A DNA stretch of 64,000 bases from Flavobacterium restrictum. Lineage in GTDB: Bacteria > Bacteroidota > Bacteroidia > Flavobacteriales > Flavobacteriaceae. The stretch covers positions 124,001-188,000 of the forward strand of contig NZ_VJZT01000004.1 in assembly GCF_007097245.1 (NCBI RefSeq), given 5' to 3'. Made by a program: the position numbers and the translations under genes. Positions 46,301-55,508 of the stretch are shown in pieces. Within the stretch, counting starts at the first letter, position 1, and every line of letters begins with the position of its first letter. The notes below the pieces were generated by a model. The model was not told where the DNA came from. It did not search any database and saw only the letters and a list, made by a program, of their open reading frames with translations.

Positions 46301-49300
46301 CTTTTACCCAGATAGTCGATTGTTTTTTTCTTTTTGAACCAAGGGTCATATTCATATGTTGTTAATAATGGGTATCCGGGTTTTGAAGGTAGTAATTCGG
46401 TTAATAAATTTCCGTTTGCATAGTTGTAAGTAAATACTGTTTCTAATTTTTCAATGTCAATACTTTTTGTTAAAAATCTTCCTGACGGGTCGTATTCATA
46501 ATTAGTAACTCTTGGTGTAAGTCCTGAAGCTGTAATAGTCTTTTTGGTAATATTGCCAAAGGCATCATAGATATTATCTTCGTTAATATAGTTGGTATTG
46601 TTTCCTTTTTTCTTTACTTGAGTAAGTAATTGATTCGTATAGGCATATAATTCTTCGCTAGTGGTTGTATCTCCTGTAACGCTTATAGATTGTGTTTTAC
46701 TCGTTGGTCTGCCTACAACATACGGAGATGTACTAGCGGGTACATAATTTACATTAGCTATAGAGGTTTGTTCTACAGCAGTTCCGTTACTCGCTGTTGT
46801 TATAGATTGAATGGGATTATTGTAAGCATCATACGTTGTAATAGTTTTTGAACTGGTATTGTCTAAACCATTCCATTGTTGGGCAACGATATTCTGAATT
46901 TTATAAACTTTGTTGGCCAACAACTCACTTTCATAAGTCAAAATCGATTTGGTAATGTAATTGTTTGGTGTATTAGGCGATGCGTTAGCATCAGGGTTTA
47001 TTTTGGCTGTAAAGGTGCTTCCTGCTTTTATCCAAGAGTTTGGCTTTAAACTAATGCGCTGGGTTGCAACTAAATTTTCTGTTCCTGTTATGGTATATGT
47101 TCCTTCTTTTGAAATGATTCTAGAAGTAGGTGTATTATAGGAAGGGTTCAAAGGATTAGCTAAACCCAACACGGTATAATTTTCGGTATTTGCTCCACGT
47201 TGTTCTATGTCAAATTTGGATAAATTTGAAATAATTTGATTGGTTGAAACATCGGAACTAGTGTCGTCGAACCAATTGGTTCTCATTGTGGAACGAAAGC
47301 CAAGAAAACCAAGACCTTCAATATTAGAAACTGCCCCACTATAAGCAAATAATTGTTTTTTGTAAACGACAGACGAGGAAGATCTTCGTTCCTCGATTTT
47401 GGAAACGACTTTAAAACTGGGAGCTACATTTATATCGATGTTCGGATAAACACTTAAATATGGGCTTGGGGTATAAATCGTTTCGTACGGGTCTTGTTGG
47501 AGTGGCTTGTACGTTATAGATTCAGACACGCCGTTACCAGTAGTAACGGTGTTCAAAAGTCTTTCTTTGCTAAAATCCTTATTAGAAGTGAAAGTAAAAA
47601 GTTTTGTACCTGTTAATGCAGCTATTTCAAAATAGCGGTTGTTGGTATTTGGAGATAGAAATATTGGGACAGGAAAATCGATTATGGAAGGATCTAGGAT
47701 AATGTCTGATTCTATTTTAGAGGAACTGTCCGTAAAGCTATTTACATCGTTTTGGAATGATGTTATTATTATTCTACCACCACCATAAGTAGTGCCGTAA
47801 AGAGATTTAAAACGAACAATATCGGTTTTGCCATCACCATTAATATCTAAAGGAATGAGATTATTAGTATAACTTCCTCCACTTACCCTGCTACTTCCTT
47901 CATTCGGAAAAGGATAGGTTTCACTTGTTTTTACAAGACCGTTGCCAGTTGATAAATACTTAAAATAATCATAGGAATATGAACTCGTACTTTTTGGAAT
48001 TATAAAGTCCATTTTACCATCTCCATTATAATCACCTAATAATATGGGTTGACTGGTAACAATATTAGAATCTGTTGTACTCCATAACAAAGTTAGTTGG
48101 TTAGTATCATTTAATGTGTATACCTTTAGGCTTCCATTTGTGAAATGTATGATATCGGTTTTGCCATCACCATTTATATCTGCTGCTTCAATTCTATCAG
48201 TATCTGAAAAATTATTGGATAAAACTCCTGCTTGACTCCAGAAATTAGTTATTTTACGACTGTCTAAATCAATAAAAAAGACTTTATTTGTATAGCCTGC
48301 ACTATCATCTCTTTTGTCAATTGCAACAATATCAGTTAGCCCATCACCATTAAAATCACCATTCAAGTATTTTTTTGCTAAAACAACGTTTCCATAAAAG
48401 CCATAGGAACTTACAAGAGTAGTAGGAAAAAAAACTTGTTTACTATTAATAATACCAACACCTCCATAAATAGAAGTAACATAAGTATTAAAATCAATTT
48501 CAAGAGTATATGGCACTCTTTGTATAGCCATAATTCCTTGGCCAGATGCCATTTTATTGTTGGAATCCAACCAAGTTGAAGCGAATATATCGTCAAAAGA
48601 CCCGCTATTTTTTTCAATTGGATTTATACTTCCATTATTATTGTTAATGTTGTTATACAACCAAAACTTCTTTTTTGCATCTGAACCTATAGTAGGATAT
48701 GCTACAAAATCCATTATACCATCTCCATCAAAATCCCCTGAAATCGTTGCTGTATTTTCAGATATTGCATTTGTTAAACCACTTGGAATAGCTGATGAGT
48801 GGGATATTGTGCTTTCGGTTACGCCATAAGTAAAATTTGTAGGATTATAATTTTTTGTTCCGTCACCACTTGTCTCGGTTATACTATTCAAAGTCTGATA
48901 GCCTAAATATGCAGTATTGTGATTTAATAAATATTTTCTAAAACCAACACCGTTACCATTTACTTGAATCTCGCTTAAAATTGTATTTCGCAAAATAGAT
49001 TCACCACTTACATAAAATTGTTCAGGTCTGTTTCTTGTTTTATAAACAAATTTGACTTCATTTATAGGGATCAAACCACCAATACTTCCATATTTTATTG
49101 AGGTAATACTTAAACTATTATTTGTATTGTTATAACTATAGCTTATACGAACTCCTTGAGGATTCTCCCAATAGGTAATTGCCCAATCTGTTAATGAACG
49201 AGAATCTGATGAATTACCATAATAGGCTTTTGACCCGTCAGGGTATTCTACTACAAAATGATCTGTAAATTGAAAAGTTAAACCATTACCAATCTGCGTA

Positions 49301-49746
49301 ATGTCTTTATAAAATGTTATTTTTATATTCGAAAAACTTTCAGTTTCATATATAGTGCCGTCTGCTCCATATACACCATTATTGCTGTTTTTTACTACAA
49401 GACGTTGCCCATCTAAAGCAAAACGGTCTAAAGTATCAAAATCTACGGCATCTATAATTCCATCGTGAAATTTATCAGAGGGTATTCTAGTAATTGTAGA
49501 TACTCCCGAAATATTCCAACCATAACCTGCCAAACCATTGCCTGCTTGGCTATTGTATGTTAAACTTACTTGTGGAACAACTCCGTTTATCCCCGGTGGA
49601 ACAGCAACTGGTATGGAATAAGTAGCTCCACCCGTAAGCGAAACTGATAATTGTCCTTCGGTAACACCTACTTCGGTTGAAGTACCTGTTTGTCCCATAA
49701 TCAAATGAGTTACAAAAAGTAGAATGAAAATATATTGTTTTTTCAT
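43399..49746 (-). CDS. SpvB/FG-GAP/RHS polymorphic toxin, 2115 residues
   Basis: Signal peptide at 1-19 (LFVTHLIMGQ). An SpvB-like N-domain follows (SLTYNSQAGNGLAGYGWNIS near 60-80), then FG-GAP/VCBS-type calcium repeats of the form GDFDGDG or DINGDGKTDI near 340, 465, 522, 573 and 637. YD/RHS repeats fill ~900-1700 and form the toxin cocoon. The RHS-associated core is at ~1765-1825 (GRIYDPKLHRFLQPD, NRYAYCWNNPLKY). The C-terminal ~290 residues are the variable toxin region: hydrophobic segment, linker, then a 70-residue end. The layout resembles fused Tc B/C or Rhs toxins. No T9SS tail. The operon order suggests export with the neighbours. Confidence 0.92.
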   Translation of the reverse strand: MKKQYIFILLFVTHLIMGQTGTSTEVGVTEGQLSVSLTGGATYSIPVAVPPGINGVVPQVSLTYNSQAGNGLAGYGWNISGVSTITRIPSDKFHDGIIDAVDFDTLDRFALDGQRLVVKNSNNGVYGADGTIYETESFSNIKITFYKDITQIGNGLTFQFTDHFVVEYPDGSKAYYGNSSDSRSLTDWAITYWENPQGVRISYSYNNTNNSLSITSIKYGSIGGLIPINEVKFVYKTRNRPEQFYVSGESILRNTILSEIQVNGNGVGFRKYLLNHNTAYLGYQTLNSITETSGDGTKNYNPTNFTYGVTESTISHSSAIPSGLTNAISENTATISGDFDGDGIMDFVAYPTIGSDAKKKFWLYNNINNNNGSINPIEKNSGSFDDIFASTWLDSNNKMASGQGIMAIQRVPYTLEIDFNTYVTSIYGGVGIINSKQVFFPTTLVSSYGFYGNVVLAKKYLNGDFNGDGLTDIVAIDKRDDSAGYTNKVFFIDLDSRKITNFWSQAGVLSNNFSDTDRIEAADINGDGKTDIIHFTNGSLKVYTLNDTNQLTLLWSTTDSNIVTSQPILLGDYNGDGKMDFIIPKSTSSYSYDYFKYLSTGNGLVKTSETYPFPNEGSSRVSGGSYTNNLIPLDINGDGKTDIVRFKSLYGTTYGGGRIIITSFQNDVNSFTDSSSKIESDIILDPSIIDFPVPIFLSPNTNNRYFEIAALTGTKLFTFTSNKDFSKERLLNTVTTGNGVSESITYKPLQQDPYETIYTPSPYLSVYPNIDINVAPSFKVVSKIEERRSSSSVVYKKQLFAYSGAVSNIEGLGFLGFRSTMRTNWFDDTSSDVSTNQIISNLSKFDIEQRGANTENYTVLGLANPLNPSYNTPTSRIISKEGTYTITGTENLVATQRISLKPNSWIKAGSTFTAKINPDANASPNTPNNYITKSILTYESELLANKVYKIQNIVAQQWNGLDNTSSKTITTYDAYNNPIQSITTASNGTAVEQTSIANVNYVPASTSPYVVGRPTSKTQSISVTGDTTTSEELYAYTNQLLTQVKKKGNNTNYINEDNIYDAFGNITKKTITASGLTPRVTNYEYDPSGRFLTKSIDIEKLETVFTYNYANGNLLTELLPSKPGYPLLTTYEYDPWFKKKKTIDYLGKSNNYAYSRINSVNTKITTTGDDGSYSEELFDDLGRKTTSGVRDISGVAISSVSYLYDIYDRNIKVSEPYFGTGATQWNETKYDEYGRTKQNISFTTKTVSVSYSGLSTTVNDGSKTKTSLKNAIGNVVSMTDTPGGTINYTYFANGNLKTSNYDGVVTTIEQDGWGRKTKLTDPSAGEYRYAYNGFGETTTEITPNGTTTYTLDAVGKLTTKTISGTNTNSSTTYNYNVTSKLLDSSIFTNTLEAGAVTTNTFSYDDYKRLTGTTETTPYATFSKTINSFDAFGRVETETTTGTANGKTSSKTIKNTYKNSYAWQILDDSNQKILWQTKTVNARGQLLTADLGNGIAITNDYDTYGFASQIKHDKTSASPTNIMTLTTTFDEKKGNLKSRNNNMFNWTEDFTTSYDNLDRLTSYKNAQGAIETQNYDDRGRITQNNLGTYNYTSTAKAYQNTSVTLTDVTLPYYLNRQNQSISYNTFKSPVEIIEDGIDRISFTYNDNNDRSAMFYGSTNPDKTLRPNRKDYSADGSMEIKTTPTSTEFVTYIGGDGYSAPIVLKSDGTTQNYLYLHRDYQGSILAITDANAVVLEKRLFDAWGAILKVQNGAGVALNGLTILDRGYTGHEHLQSVGLINMNGRIYDPKLHRFLQPDNYVQDPNNTQSYNRYAYCWNNPLKYADYNGEFFGWDTLGLAILGGVINWGIHGFQLNSQGALAFGIGAVGGAMLSYGNVAGLSFFQAGSLVAATAVTSSLFTSTANHIAFGDPLMTPKELAITTGVSFVTGGLFRVPRVPVSTVSELTPTGIVGIQAESTIAATTGPTTMANVASKAVNETSKELAKSGITFKVTTNLEGLKSVAVSGINPIVDESAIALNEVVAHGAAKTGVNAVEQAAVHGNSLLSTKPTWGYKLFSNDGTFLKNGITNKLIPETRYTKAFMSDKYMEAIPFPNRLGAYQWEFGQNQILRGPLNFNMH

Positions 49747-49824
49747 GTTAATATTTTTTAAGCTATTGGTTATTTGGAAGAAAATCTTTGGGAAATTGAC
49801 AAAGGTTAGAAGCCAACAACTTTT

Positions 49825-50283
49825 TTATTTTACAATTTTTATTGTTTTTTGTTCTCCATCATTATATATCAAAACAATAAGATAAGTACCTGTAGGATAG
49901 TTAAAAAATAATATATTTAGATTGTTAGCTTTATCGAGATTATCGTAGGTTTTTAAAACTCTCCCATTTATATCATATAAATAGATGGAGGTAACAGTTT
50001 TGTCTGCAATAAGTTCCCATTTTAAGTACAATTCTTCTTTTACAGGATTGGGATAGTAGGAAATAACATCTTCCTGAAAGAATTTTTGTAAATCTTCTTC
50101 TTTGAGCGCTATAATTTCTTTGGGATTTGCTTTTTTTCCTGTTGTTGAGGGGCAACCTAAACACAAATATCTTTTTACTTGATTTCCTGCACCATCATAT
50201 TCAAAAACAAGTTTGTTACTTGGTGCTTGGGCTTTAGCAAATAGTGAAAAACCTAAAAACAGCAGTAGTAAATAATTTCTCAT
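49825..50283 (-). CDS. Mini-protein with T9SS type A sorting tail and one YD-like motif
   Basis: 152 residues: signal peptide (LLLFLGFSLFAKAQ), a short middle with YDGAGNQVKRYLCLGCP resembling one RHS/YD unit and a Cys pair, an acidic linker, and a C-terminal type A sorting domain of T9SS (ISYYPNPVKEELYLKW, IYLYDINGRVLKTY, NYPTGTYLIVLIYNDGEQKTIKIVK split across strands). T9SS carries such proteins across the outer membrane. So small a cargo is odd. It lies four bases after the tail-fibre-like gene and 78 before the toxin gene. Confidence 0.82.
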   Translation of the reverse strand: MRNYLLLLFLGFSLFAKAQAPSNKLVFEYDGAGNQVKRYLCLGCPSTTGKKANPKEIIALKEEDLQKFFQEDVISYYPNPVKEELYLKWELIADKTVTSIYLYDINGRVLKTYDNLDKANNLNILFFNYPTGTYLIVLIYNDGEQKTIKIVK

Positions 50284-50287
50284 AGCC

Positions 50288-52117
50288 TTACTTTTTTAAT
50301 TCTATTTCTATTTCTGACAGCCTTTCAGCGAGCGATTTATAATTTTCATTTTCTGCTTTCAAACGATTTAATTCTTGCTGTTGTAGTGCTGCTTTTTTAT
50401 CTTGTTCAATAGCATAAAGCGTCAACTCCTCCACTTTTTGGAGCAAAATGTTAGACATTTCTCCCAGGAGAACACCGTTTTGTTTTATTTCTTGAGCCGA
50501 TGGCACATTAGGCAAGTGATTATTTTTCTTGGTAAAACTTTCAATTTCGGCAAGTGTAGGCATAACGTAATCAGATTTTAATTCCGATTTTCCAGTGTAG
50601 TATTTTTGAAAAACATAATCTGCAGGAACGGCTAAATCTACTATTATTTCTTCGGCGTGAATTTTTCCTTTTACTGTGAGTTTTTGATCGGGGTTGCTGG
50701 AGCCGATACCTACGTTACCTCCAAAAATTCCATTTCCACTAATCCACATATTAGCAGATTGAGCAGAACTATTTTGATTTTGAATAGTATAATTCCCTAC
50801 GTTACCATCATGAATAACAGTTTTCCAAGTGCCAAAATCATCGGCAGTTCCTCCAGTAATTGAACCTCTAAATTTCATCCCAGAACCATTTCTATCAATA
50901 GTTAATTGTTGTCGCCCATCAGCAGAATTCATATTAAGAGTAGTAGTGAAAGAATATCCTGAACTAGGTTGTTCTTCACGATAAATACCACTTTCTGAAA
51001 TTGTATTAAGACTTGATACAAACCGCATATTTTTAATAGCATCAGTAATGCTATAACCCGCCAATGTTGTAGGTGTTGAGGTTAGTGTGCTCCATGCTTG
51101 ATTATGTGTTAAACCAGCAGTATTTGCAAGTACAAAAGCAGTAGTTGCTAGTTGAGTAGTATTAGTTCCTAGAGCAGCAGTAGGAGCAGTAATTATTCCT
51201 GATATATTATAATTCCCACTAGTTTGAATAAATTGATAAGCATTCATATAGCCCCAACCGTTCACAAACTTTACTGGGATAGTAGTACTACCTGCATAAG
51301 GAGTATCAAGTATAGCAGCATCCTTACTGACCCAACCACTTGCTGTCTTTACTGCGGCTACATTGGTTCCGGTATAAGCTATGTTATTTATGGCTGTTAG
51401 ATTAGCAGAACTAGGTTGAAAACTTGTAGCGTGTAGTCCGTCAAGTAAATCAGCATTAAGATTAGGAACAACTGTCGTACTAGTGACTGTTATAGGTGAA
51501 GTTCCAGTTGCAACATTAGATATTAATTGAGTAGCAGTTACTGTTGATGCAAATGTTGCCGTTCCTGATGCTTTAATATTACCAACAACATCAAGTTTTT
51601 CAGTAGGTGCTGTTGTTCCTATTCCTATGTTTGTACCATTAAAATAAATAGGTGTTGCTCCAAATTTAACACCAGTTGTATTATAAGGTACATATCCAGG
51701 AAAAGGTGACGTTGCAAAATTAAAGTAATTACCAGGAATGTAATTAATTTGTTGTTGTAAACTTGAGGTTGCCCCTTTTACAAATGATAGTTCAGATAAT
51801 GAGGGATAAGTCACTGTTGGTAATGAAACAACATTTTTGGCAGTATCGAATGATGCTAATGTTGAAGCTGTTTGTCCTGATATATTAAAAGTAGGTGCAG
51901 TTATCGTTGATGCAAATGTTGCCGTTCCTGATGCTTTAATATTACCAACAACATCAAGTTTTTCGGTTGGAGCAGTTGTTCCTATACCAACATTGGTATT
52001 TGTGGTTGGCACATTTGGAGAAAGAGTACCTCCATTTGCAGTAGAAATTTGTGCTCTAGTTGCTGTTATTCCAAAAAGAAATAATCCTAAAAATAATAAT
52101 TTGATTGTGTTTTTCAT
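50288..52117 (-). CDS. Tail-fibre-like repeat protein, surface adhesin candidate
   Basis: 609 residues: signal peptide, then collagen-like or trimeric-fibre-like repeats. The unit NVGIGTTAPTEKLDVVGNIK occurs twice, near 42-72 and 162-192, and a related GNVGIGSSNPDQKLTVKGK near 465. The C-terminal domain (MPTLAEIESFTKKNNHLPNVPSA, then a long coiled coil QQQELNRLKAENENYKSL) is of the type ending Bacteroidota tail-fibre-domain proteins. It may act as a trimeric stalk. First in the toxin operon. Confidence 0.82.
   Translation of the reverse strand: MKNTIKLLFLGLFLFGITATRAQISTANGGTLSPNVPTTNTNVGIGTTAPTEKLDVVGNIKASGTATFASTITAPTFNISGQTASTLASFDTAKNVVSLPTVTYPSLSELSFVKGATSSLQQQINYIPGNYFNFATSPFPGYVPYNTTGVKFGATPIYFNGTNIGIGTTAPTEKLDVVGNIKASGTATFASTVTATQLISNVATGTSPITVTSTTVVPNLNADLLDGLHATSFQPSSANLTAINNIAYTGTNVAAVKTASGWVSKDAAILDTPYAGSTTIPVKFVNGWGYMNAYQFIQTSGNYNISGIITAPTAALGTNTTQLATTAFVLANTAGLTHNQAWSTLTSTPTTLAGYSITDAIKNMRFVSSLNTISESGIYREEQPSSGYSFTTTLNMNSADGRQQLTIDRNGSGMKFRGSITGGTADDFGTWKTVIHDGNVGNYTIQNQNSSAQSANMWISGNGIFGGNVGIGSSNPDQKLTVKGKIHAEEIIVDLAVPADYVFQKYYTGKSELKSDYVMPTLAEIESFTKKNNHLPNVPSAQEIKQNGVLLGEMSNILLQKVEELTLYAIEQDKKAALQQQELNRLKAENENYKSLAERLSEIEIELKK
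51542..51605 (+). repeat. Intragenic direct repeat, copy 1
   Basis: GTTGATGCAAATGTTGCCG through CATCAAGTTTTT, nearly identical to 51904-51967. It encodes the repeated GIG-T-AP-EKLDVVGNIK unit of the tail-fibre-like gene on the other strand. Confidence 0.85.
51904..51967 (+). repeat. Intragenic direct repeat, copy 2
   Basis: Second copy of the unit at 51542-51605 with very few differences by eye; the low divergence at the DNA level suggests recent duplication or gene conversion. Confidence 0.85.
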
Positions 52118-52136
52118 TATGTAAATTTTTAATGTG

Positions 52137-52440
52137 TTATTTTTTGTTTTTTAAGTTATTTTCTAATGCTAGGGTTATTTTTTTAGCCAAATTGAGTTCT
52201 CCTTTTTCATCCATTTTCCAAACCCAATAATCAAAATTGCTAATATTTTTGTCTGTTTTATTAATGGTTTAGATGGATAAGAAACTTCAAGCGAGTATAA
52301 ATCCATAATTGGTTGTGAGTTGAACATCAAAAATATATTCAGCGAGTTTACCTCTATATGATTTCTCCCAAAGGATGTCTTTGAAATCAACTGTAAAACA
52401 ACTTCTAAATTAGGAATACGATTTCACAAAATACATTGAA
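52137..52440 (-). pseudogene. Decayed gene with several frameshifts
   Basis: The minus strand reads sensibly only by changing frame: CFTVDFKDILWEKSYRGKL and AEYIFDVQLTTNYGFI, then YSLEVSYPSKPLI in another frame, then NKTDKNISNFDYWVWKMDEK and GELNLAKKITLALENN to a stop at 52137. At least two shifts are needed and no start is left. I do not recognise the family. Its place at the head of the toxin operon hints at an old cargo or orphan immunity gene. Confidence 0.6.
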
Positions 52441-52542
52441 ATTTAAGTAGTTGTGTCTCATAAGTATTAGCTTCGAATGTTTCTACCAAAATTAATTAAC
52501 ATTTAATTAAGGCATAGCATCGAAAAATGAATATTTATTTTC

Positions 52543-52550
52543 TATTTTTG
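52543..52550 (+). promoter_or_regulatory. Possible -7 box of the XRE gene
   Basis: TATTTTTG fits TAnnTTTG 44 bases before the TTG start; the -33 box is not clear. Confidence 0.4.
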
Positions 52551-52593
52551 AAGGAAAAATAACCGAATTATAAATATATCAATTGGTAAGAAA

Positions 52594-52938
52594 TTGAAAA
52601 AATTGCGTAAATTAAATGGTTTTACACTTGAAGAAATCTGCGAACAATTGAGTATTTCTCCTTCAACTTATACAAGAATGGAAAAAGGAGAAACGGCCAC
52701 TTGGACTTCTATGATTGATAAGATATGTGGTGTTTATAAAATTGAACCCGAAGAGTTATTGCTTTCAGAAGAGAAATATATCTTGATAAACAACAATCAA
52801 AACGGTGGGTCAACAACTTTAACTGGGAATATTATTAATAATCTTTCTGAAAAAGTGATTGAATTATATGATAAAATGTTGGTTGAAAAGGATATTAAAA
52901 TTGCGGATTTAGAAAAAAAAGTCTCGAACAAGATATAA
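52594..52938 (+). CDS. XRE-family regulator
   Basis: 114 residues. Helix-turn-helix at 1-60 (LRKLNGFTLEEICEQLSIS, then STYTRMEKGETATWTS), a middle Asn/Gly-rich loop and a coiled coil end (VIELYDKMLVEKDIKIADLEKK). The start is TTG; an ATT (52582) or ATA upstream would add the usual ISIGKK N-terminus, and no ATG exists. It is divergent from the toxin operon and may regulate it. Confidence 0.82.
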   Translation: MKKLRKLNGFTLEEICEQLSISPSTYTRMEKGETATWTSMIDKICGVYKIEPEELLLSEEKYILINNNQNGGSTTLTGNIINNLSEKVIELYDKMLVEKDIKIADLEKKVSNKI

Positions 52939-53238
52939 TACAAGCCCTAAAAAGCCAATTTCAATTGCTCCATAATCATATTTTTTGCCAGGTGATCAAG
53001 TTGTGTATTGGAATTCCTGTAAATTTGCATTCAAAGGTGACTTGATTTTTATTGTGAATTACGTCTTCGAAAATAAAAAATGGTTCTACTTGAAATGCTG
53101 TGTCACATTTTAAACAACAATAAAAGCCATATTGTTTTTGATATAGCTTTTTTTATGTTGTTTGCCCTCGTTAGTAGGCATGGATTGCAAATCCGCTATC
53201 CAACACTAGAGATTTTGTGCATATTCGAGCAATCTGAT
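52939..53238. other. Island right end, non-coding
   Basis: 300 bases before the right repeat. A terminator at 53123-53154 and a small GGATT-GCA-AATCC hairpin near 53175-53187 were seen. The 63-residue frame here looks accidental. Confidence 0.55.
53123..53154 (+). terminator. Terminator near the right end of the island
   Basis: AAAGCCATAT (53123-53132) and ATATAGCTTT (53141-53150), one mismatch, followed by T residues. It may end the XRE transcript. Confidence 0.55.
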
Positions 53239-53401
53239 AAAAACATCAATATTCATTATGGATATGGCTGATTTTGGAAAAACAAATACCGTTTACGGTT
53301 CGTATTTTAACGAAAAAACCGCTCCAGCACGGGAAACGGTTCAAGTGGCTTGCTTGCCAAAAAATGTAAATCTAGAAATTACTATGATTGCTGTTTTATA
53401 A
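53239..53401 (+). pseudogene. 3' fragment of ridA
   Basis: Encodes the last ~53 residues of RidA in one open frame (MADFGKTNTVYGSY, ARETVQVACLPKNVNLEI) but lacks the first ~73, including the substrate-binding N-terminus. Differences from the intact copy are mostly silent or mild, so it came from a related gene under selection. Confidence 0.92.
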
Positions 53402-53657
53402 ACAACAATCATAGTCAATTCTTATTATTGATTAGCAACGTGATAAGCAATTAGACCATCTATAGGTCTTCTTAATACGTTACCTAATGTCATTTCGTAT
53501 TTATCAAAGGTAAGTTGCAATTCGTCTTTTAAATAAAAAGCAATAGAACCTACAAAATGTACGGGAACTTCCTTGCAATTATCATATTGTCTGATGTAAT
53601 TTTTTACAAAAGATTTCATTCCTTTGAAGATAATTTTTTTACAAAATTCGGTATCCT
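53239..53657 (+). repeat. ~420-bp direct repeat, right copy
   Basis: Same segment as 40663-41082: 3' end of ridA joined to the 3' end of the kinase gene. Here the kinase continues to its start and ridA is cut off, the mirror of the left end. Confidence 0.92.
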
Positions 53658-54276
53658 TATGTTTGATCAGGAATTTTGCAAAAGTAGCTAAATACGCATT
53701 TGGATTGGGTTCCTTGTACAATTTACTTTTAATAAAATCAGGATCTAAATCGTATTCTTTCTCAAATTCTTCTGCCAATTCTTTTGGCATTTTGTTGAAA
53801 TAATATTTTCTAATTAATTCTTTTCCAAAAACATTTCCACTACAATCATCCATGGCAATATATCCTAACGATTGTACTTTTTGGTGCAATATCTTGCCGT
53901 CAAAATAACTACAATTAGAACCAGTACCTAGAATACTAACGATGGCTTGTTCGCCCTTTGGAGTAGTGGCATACACAGCTGCATACGTATCCTCGTGAAC
54001 TGAAATTATAGCATTAGAAAAATATTCTTGAAAAATTTGAGTCAATTCGACCTTCATTCTTTCGGTTCCACAACCAGCACCATAAAAGAATAAATGGGTT
54101 GCGGTTTTTTTGTTTTGCAAAATATCAAAGCGATCATTCAAACGCTCAATGATTTCGTCTCCTTCTAATATTTCTGGATTAAGTCCTAATGTTTGGGTTG
54201 TAAATAATACTTTTCCATTATCATCTATTGCGATCCAATCCGCTTTAGTAGAACCACTATCAACTATTAATTTCAT
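53425..54276 (-). CDS. N-acetylglucosamine kinase-like BadF/BadG-family ATPase
   Basis: 283 residues from the ATG at 54276 (MKLIVDSGSTKADW); upstream codons to 54378 are AT-rich and without sense. ASKHA fold: the phosphate-1 motif VDSGSTKADW, GTGSNCSYFDG and the C-terminal VGSIAFYL. The family phosphorylates amino sugars, usually GlcNAc. It sits with gapA and pfkA on the same strand. The 3' end is duplicated across the island. Confidence 0.86.
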   Translation of the reverse strand: MKLIVDSGSTKADWIAIDDNGKVLFTTQTLGLNPEILEGDEIIERLNDRFDILQNKKTATHLFFYGAGCGTERMKVELTQIFQEYFSNAIISVHEDTYAAVYATTPKGEQAIVSILGTGSNCSYFDGKILHQKVQSLGYIAMDDCSGNVFGKELIRKYYFNKMPKELAEEFEKEYDLDPDFIKSKLYKEPNPNAYLATFAKFLIKHKDTEFCKKIIFKGMKSFVKNYIRQYDNCKEVPVHFVGSIAFYLKDELQLTFDKYEMTLGNVLRRPIDGLIAYHVANQ

Positions 54277-54362
54277 TTTATTGGTTTTTTGGTTTTGGTG
54301 AGTTTTCTTTTTTAAAAAATAAAAAGTGTATTTTTTACATTTATAAAAAGCCTTAAAATAAC

Positions 54363-54395
54363 AAAATCCCGTTCGCACAAGACGAACAGGATTTT
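54363..54395 (-). terminator. Terminator of gapA
   Basis: AAAATCC-GTTCG (54363-54375) pairs with CGAAC-GGATTTT (54383-54395) with one unpaired base. Both arms have A/T ends, between gapA and the kinase gene. Confidence 0.85.
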
Positions 54396-54411
54396 ATAGG
54401 TATATTGAGTA

Positions 54412-55434
<1,023 letters not shown>

Positions 55435-55508
55435 TTATTTATTTTACTTTAAATTGGTTTGCTTTAAGTATTGGGTTTCAAATCGAAGCCTTTCGCTTAA
55501 AAATTATA

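Noticed and set aside
50288..52117. Prophage tail-fibre gene
   Set aside because: It has a signal peptide and no phage structural, lysis or integrase genes lie nearby.
53080..53271. 63-residue plus-strand frame at the island edge
   Set aside because: It spans a terminator hairpin and enters the ridA fragment in another frame.
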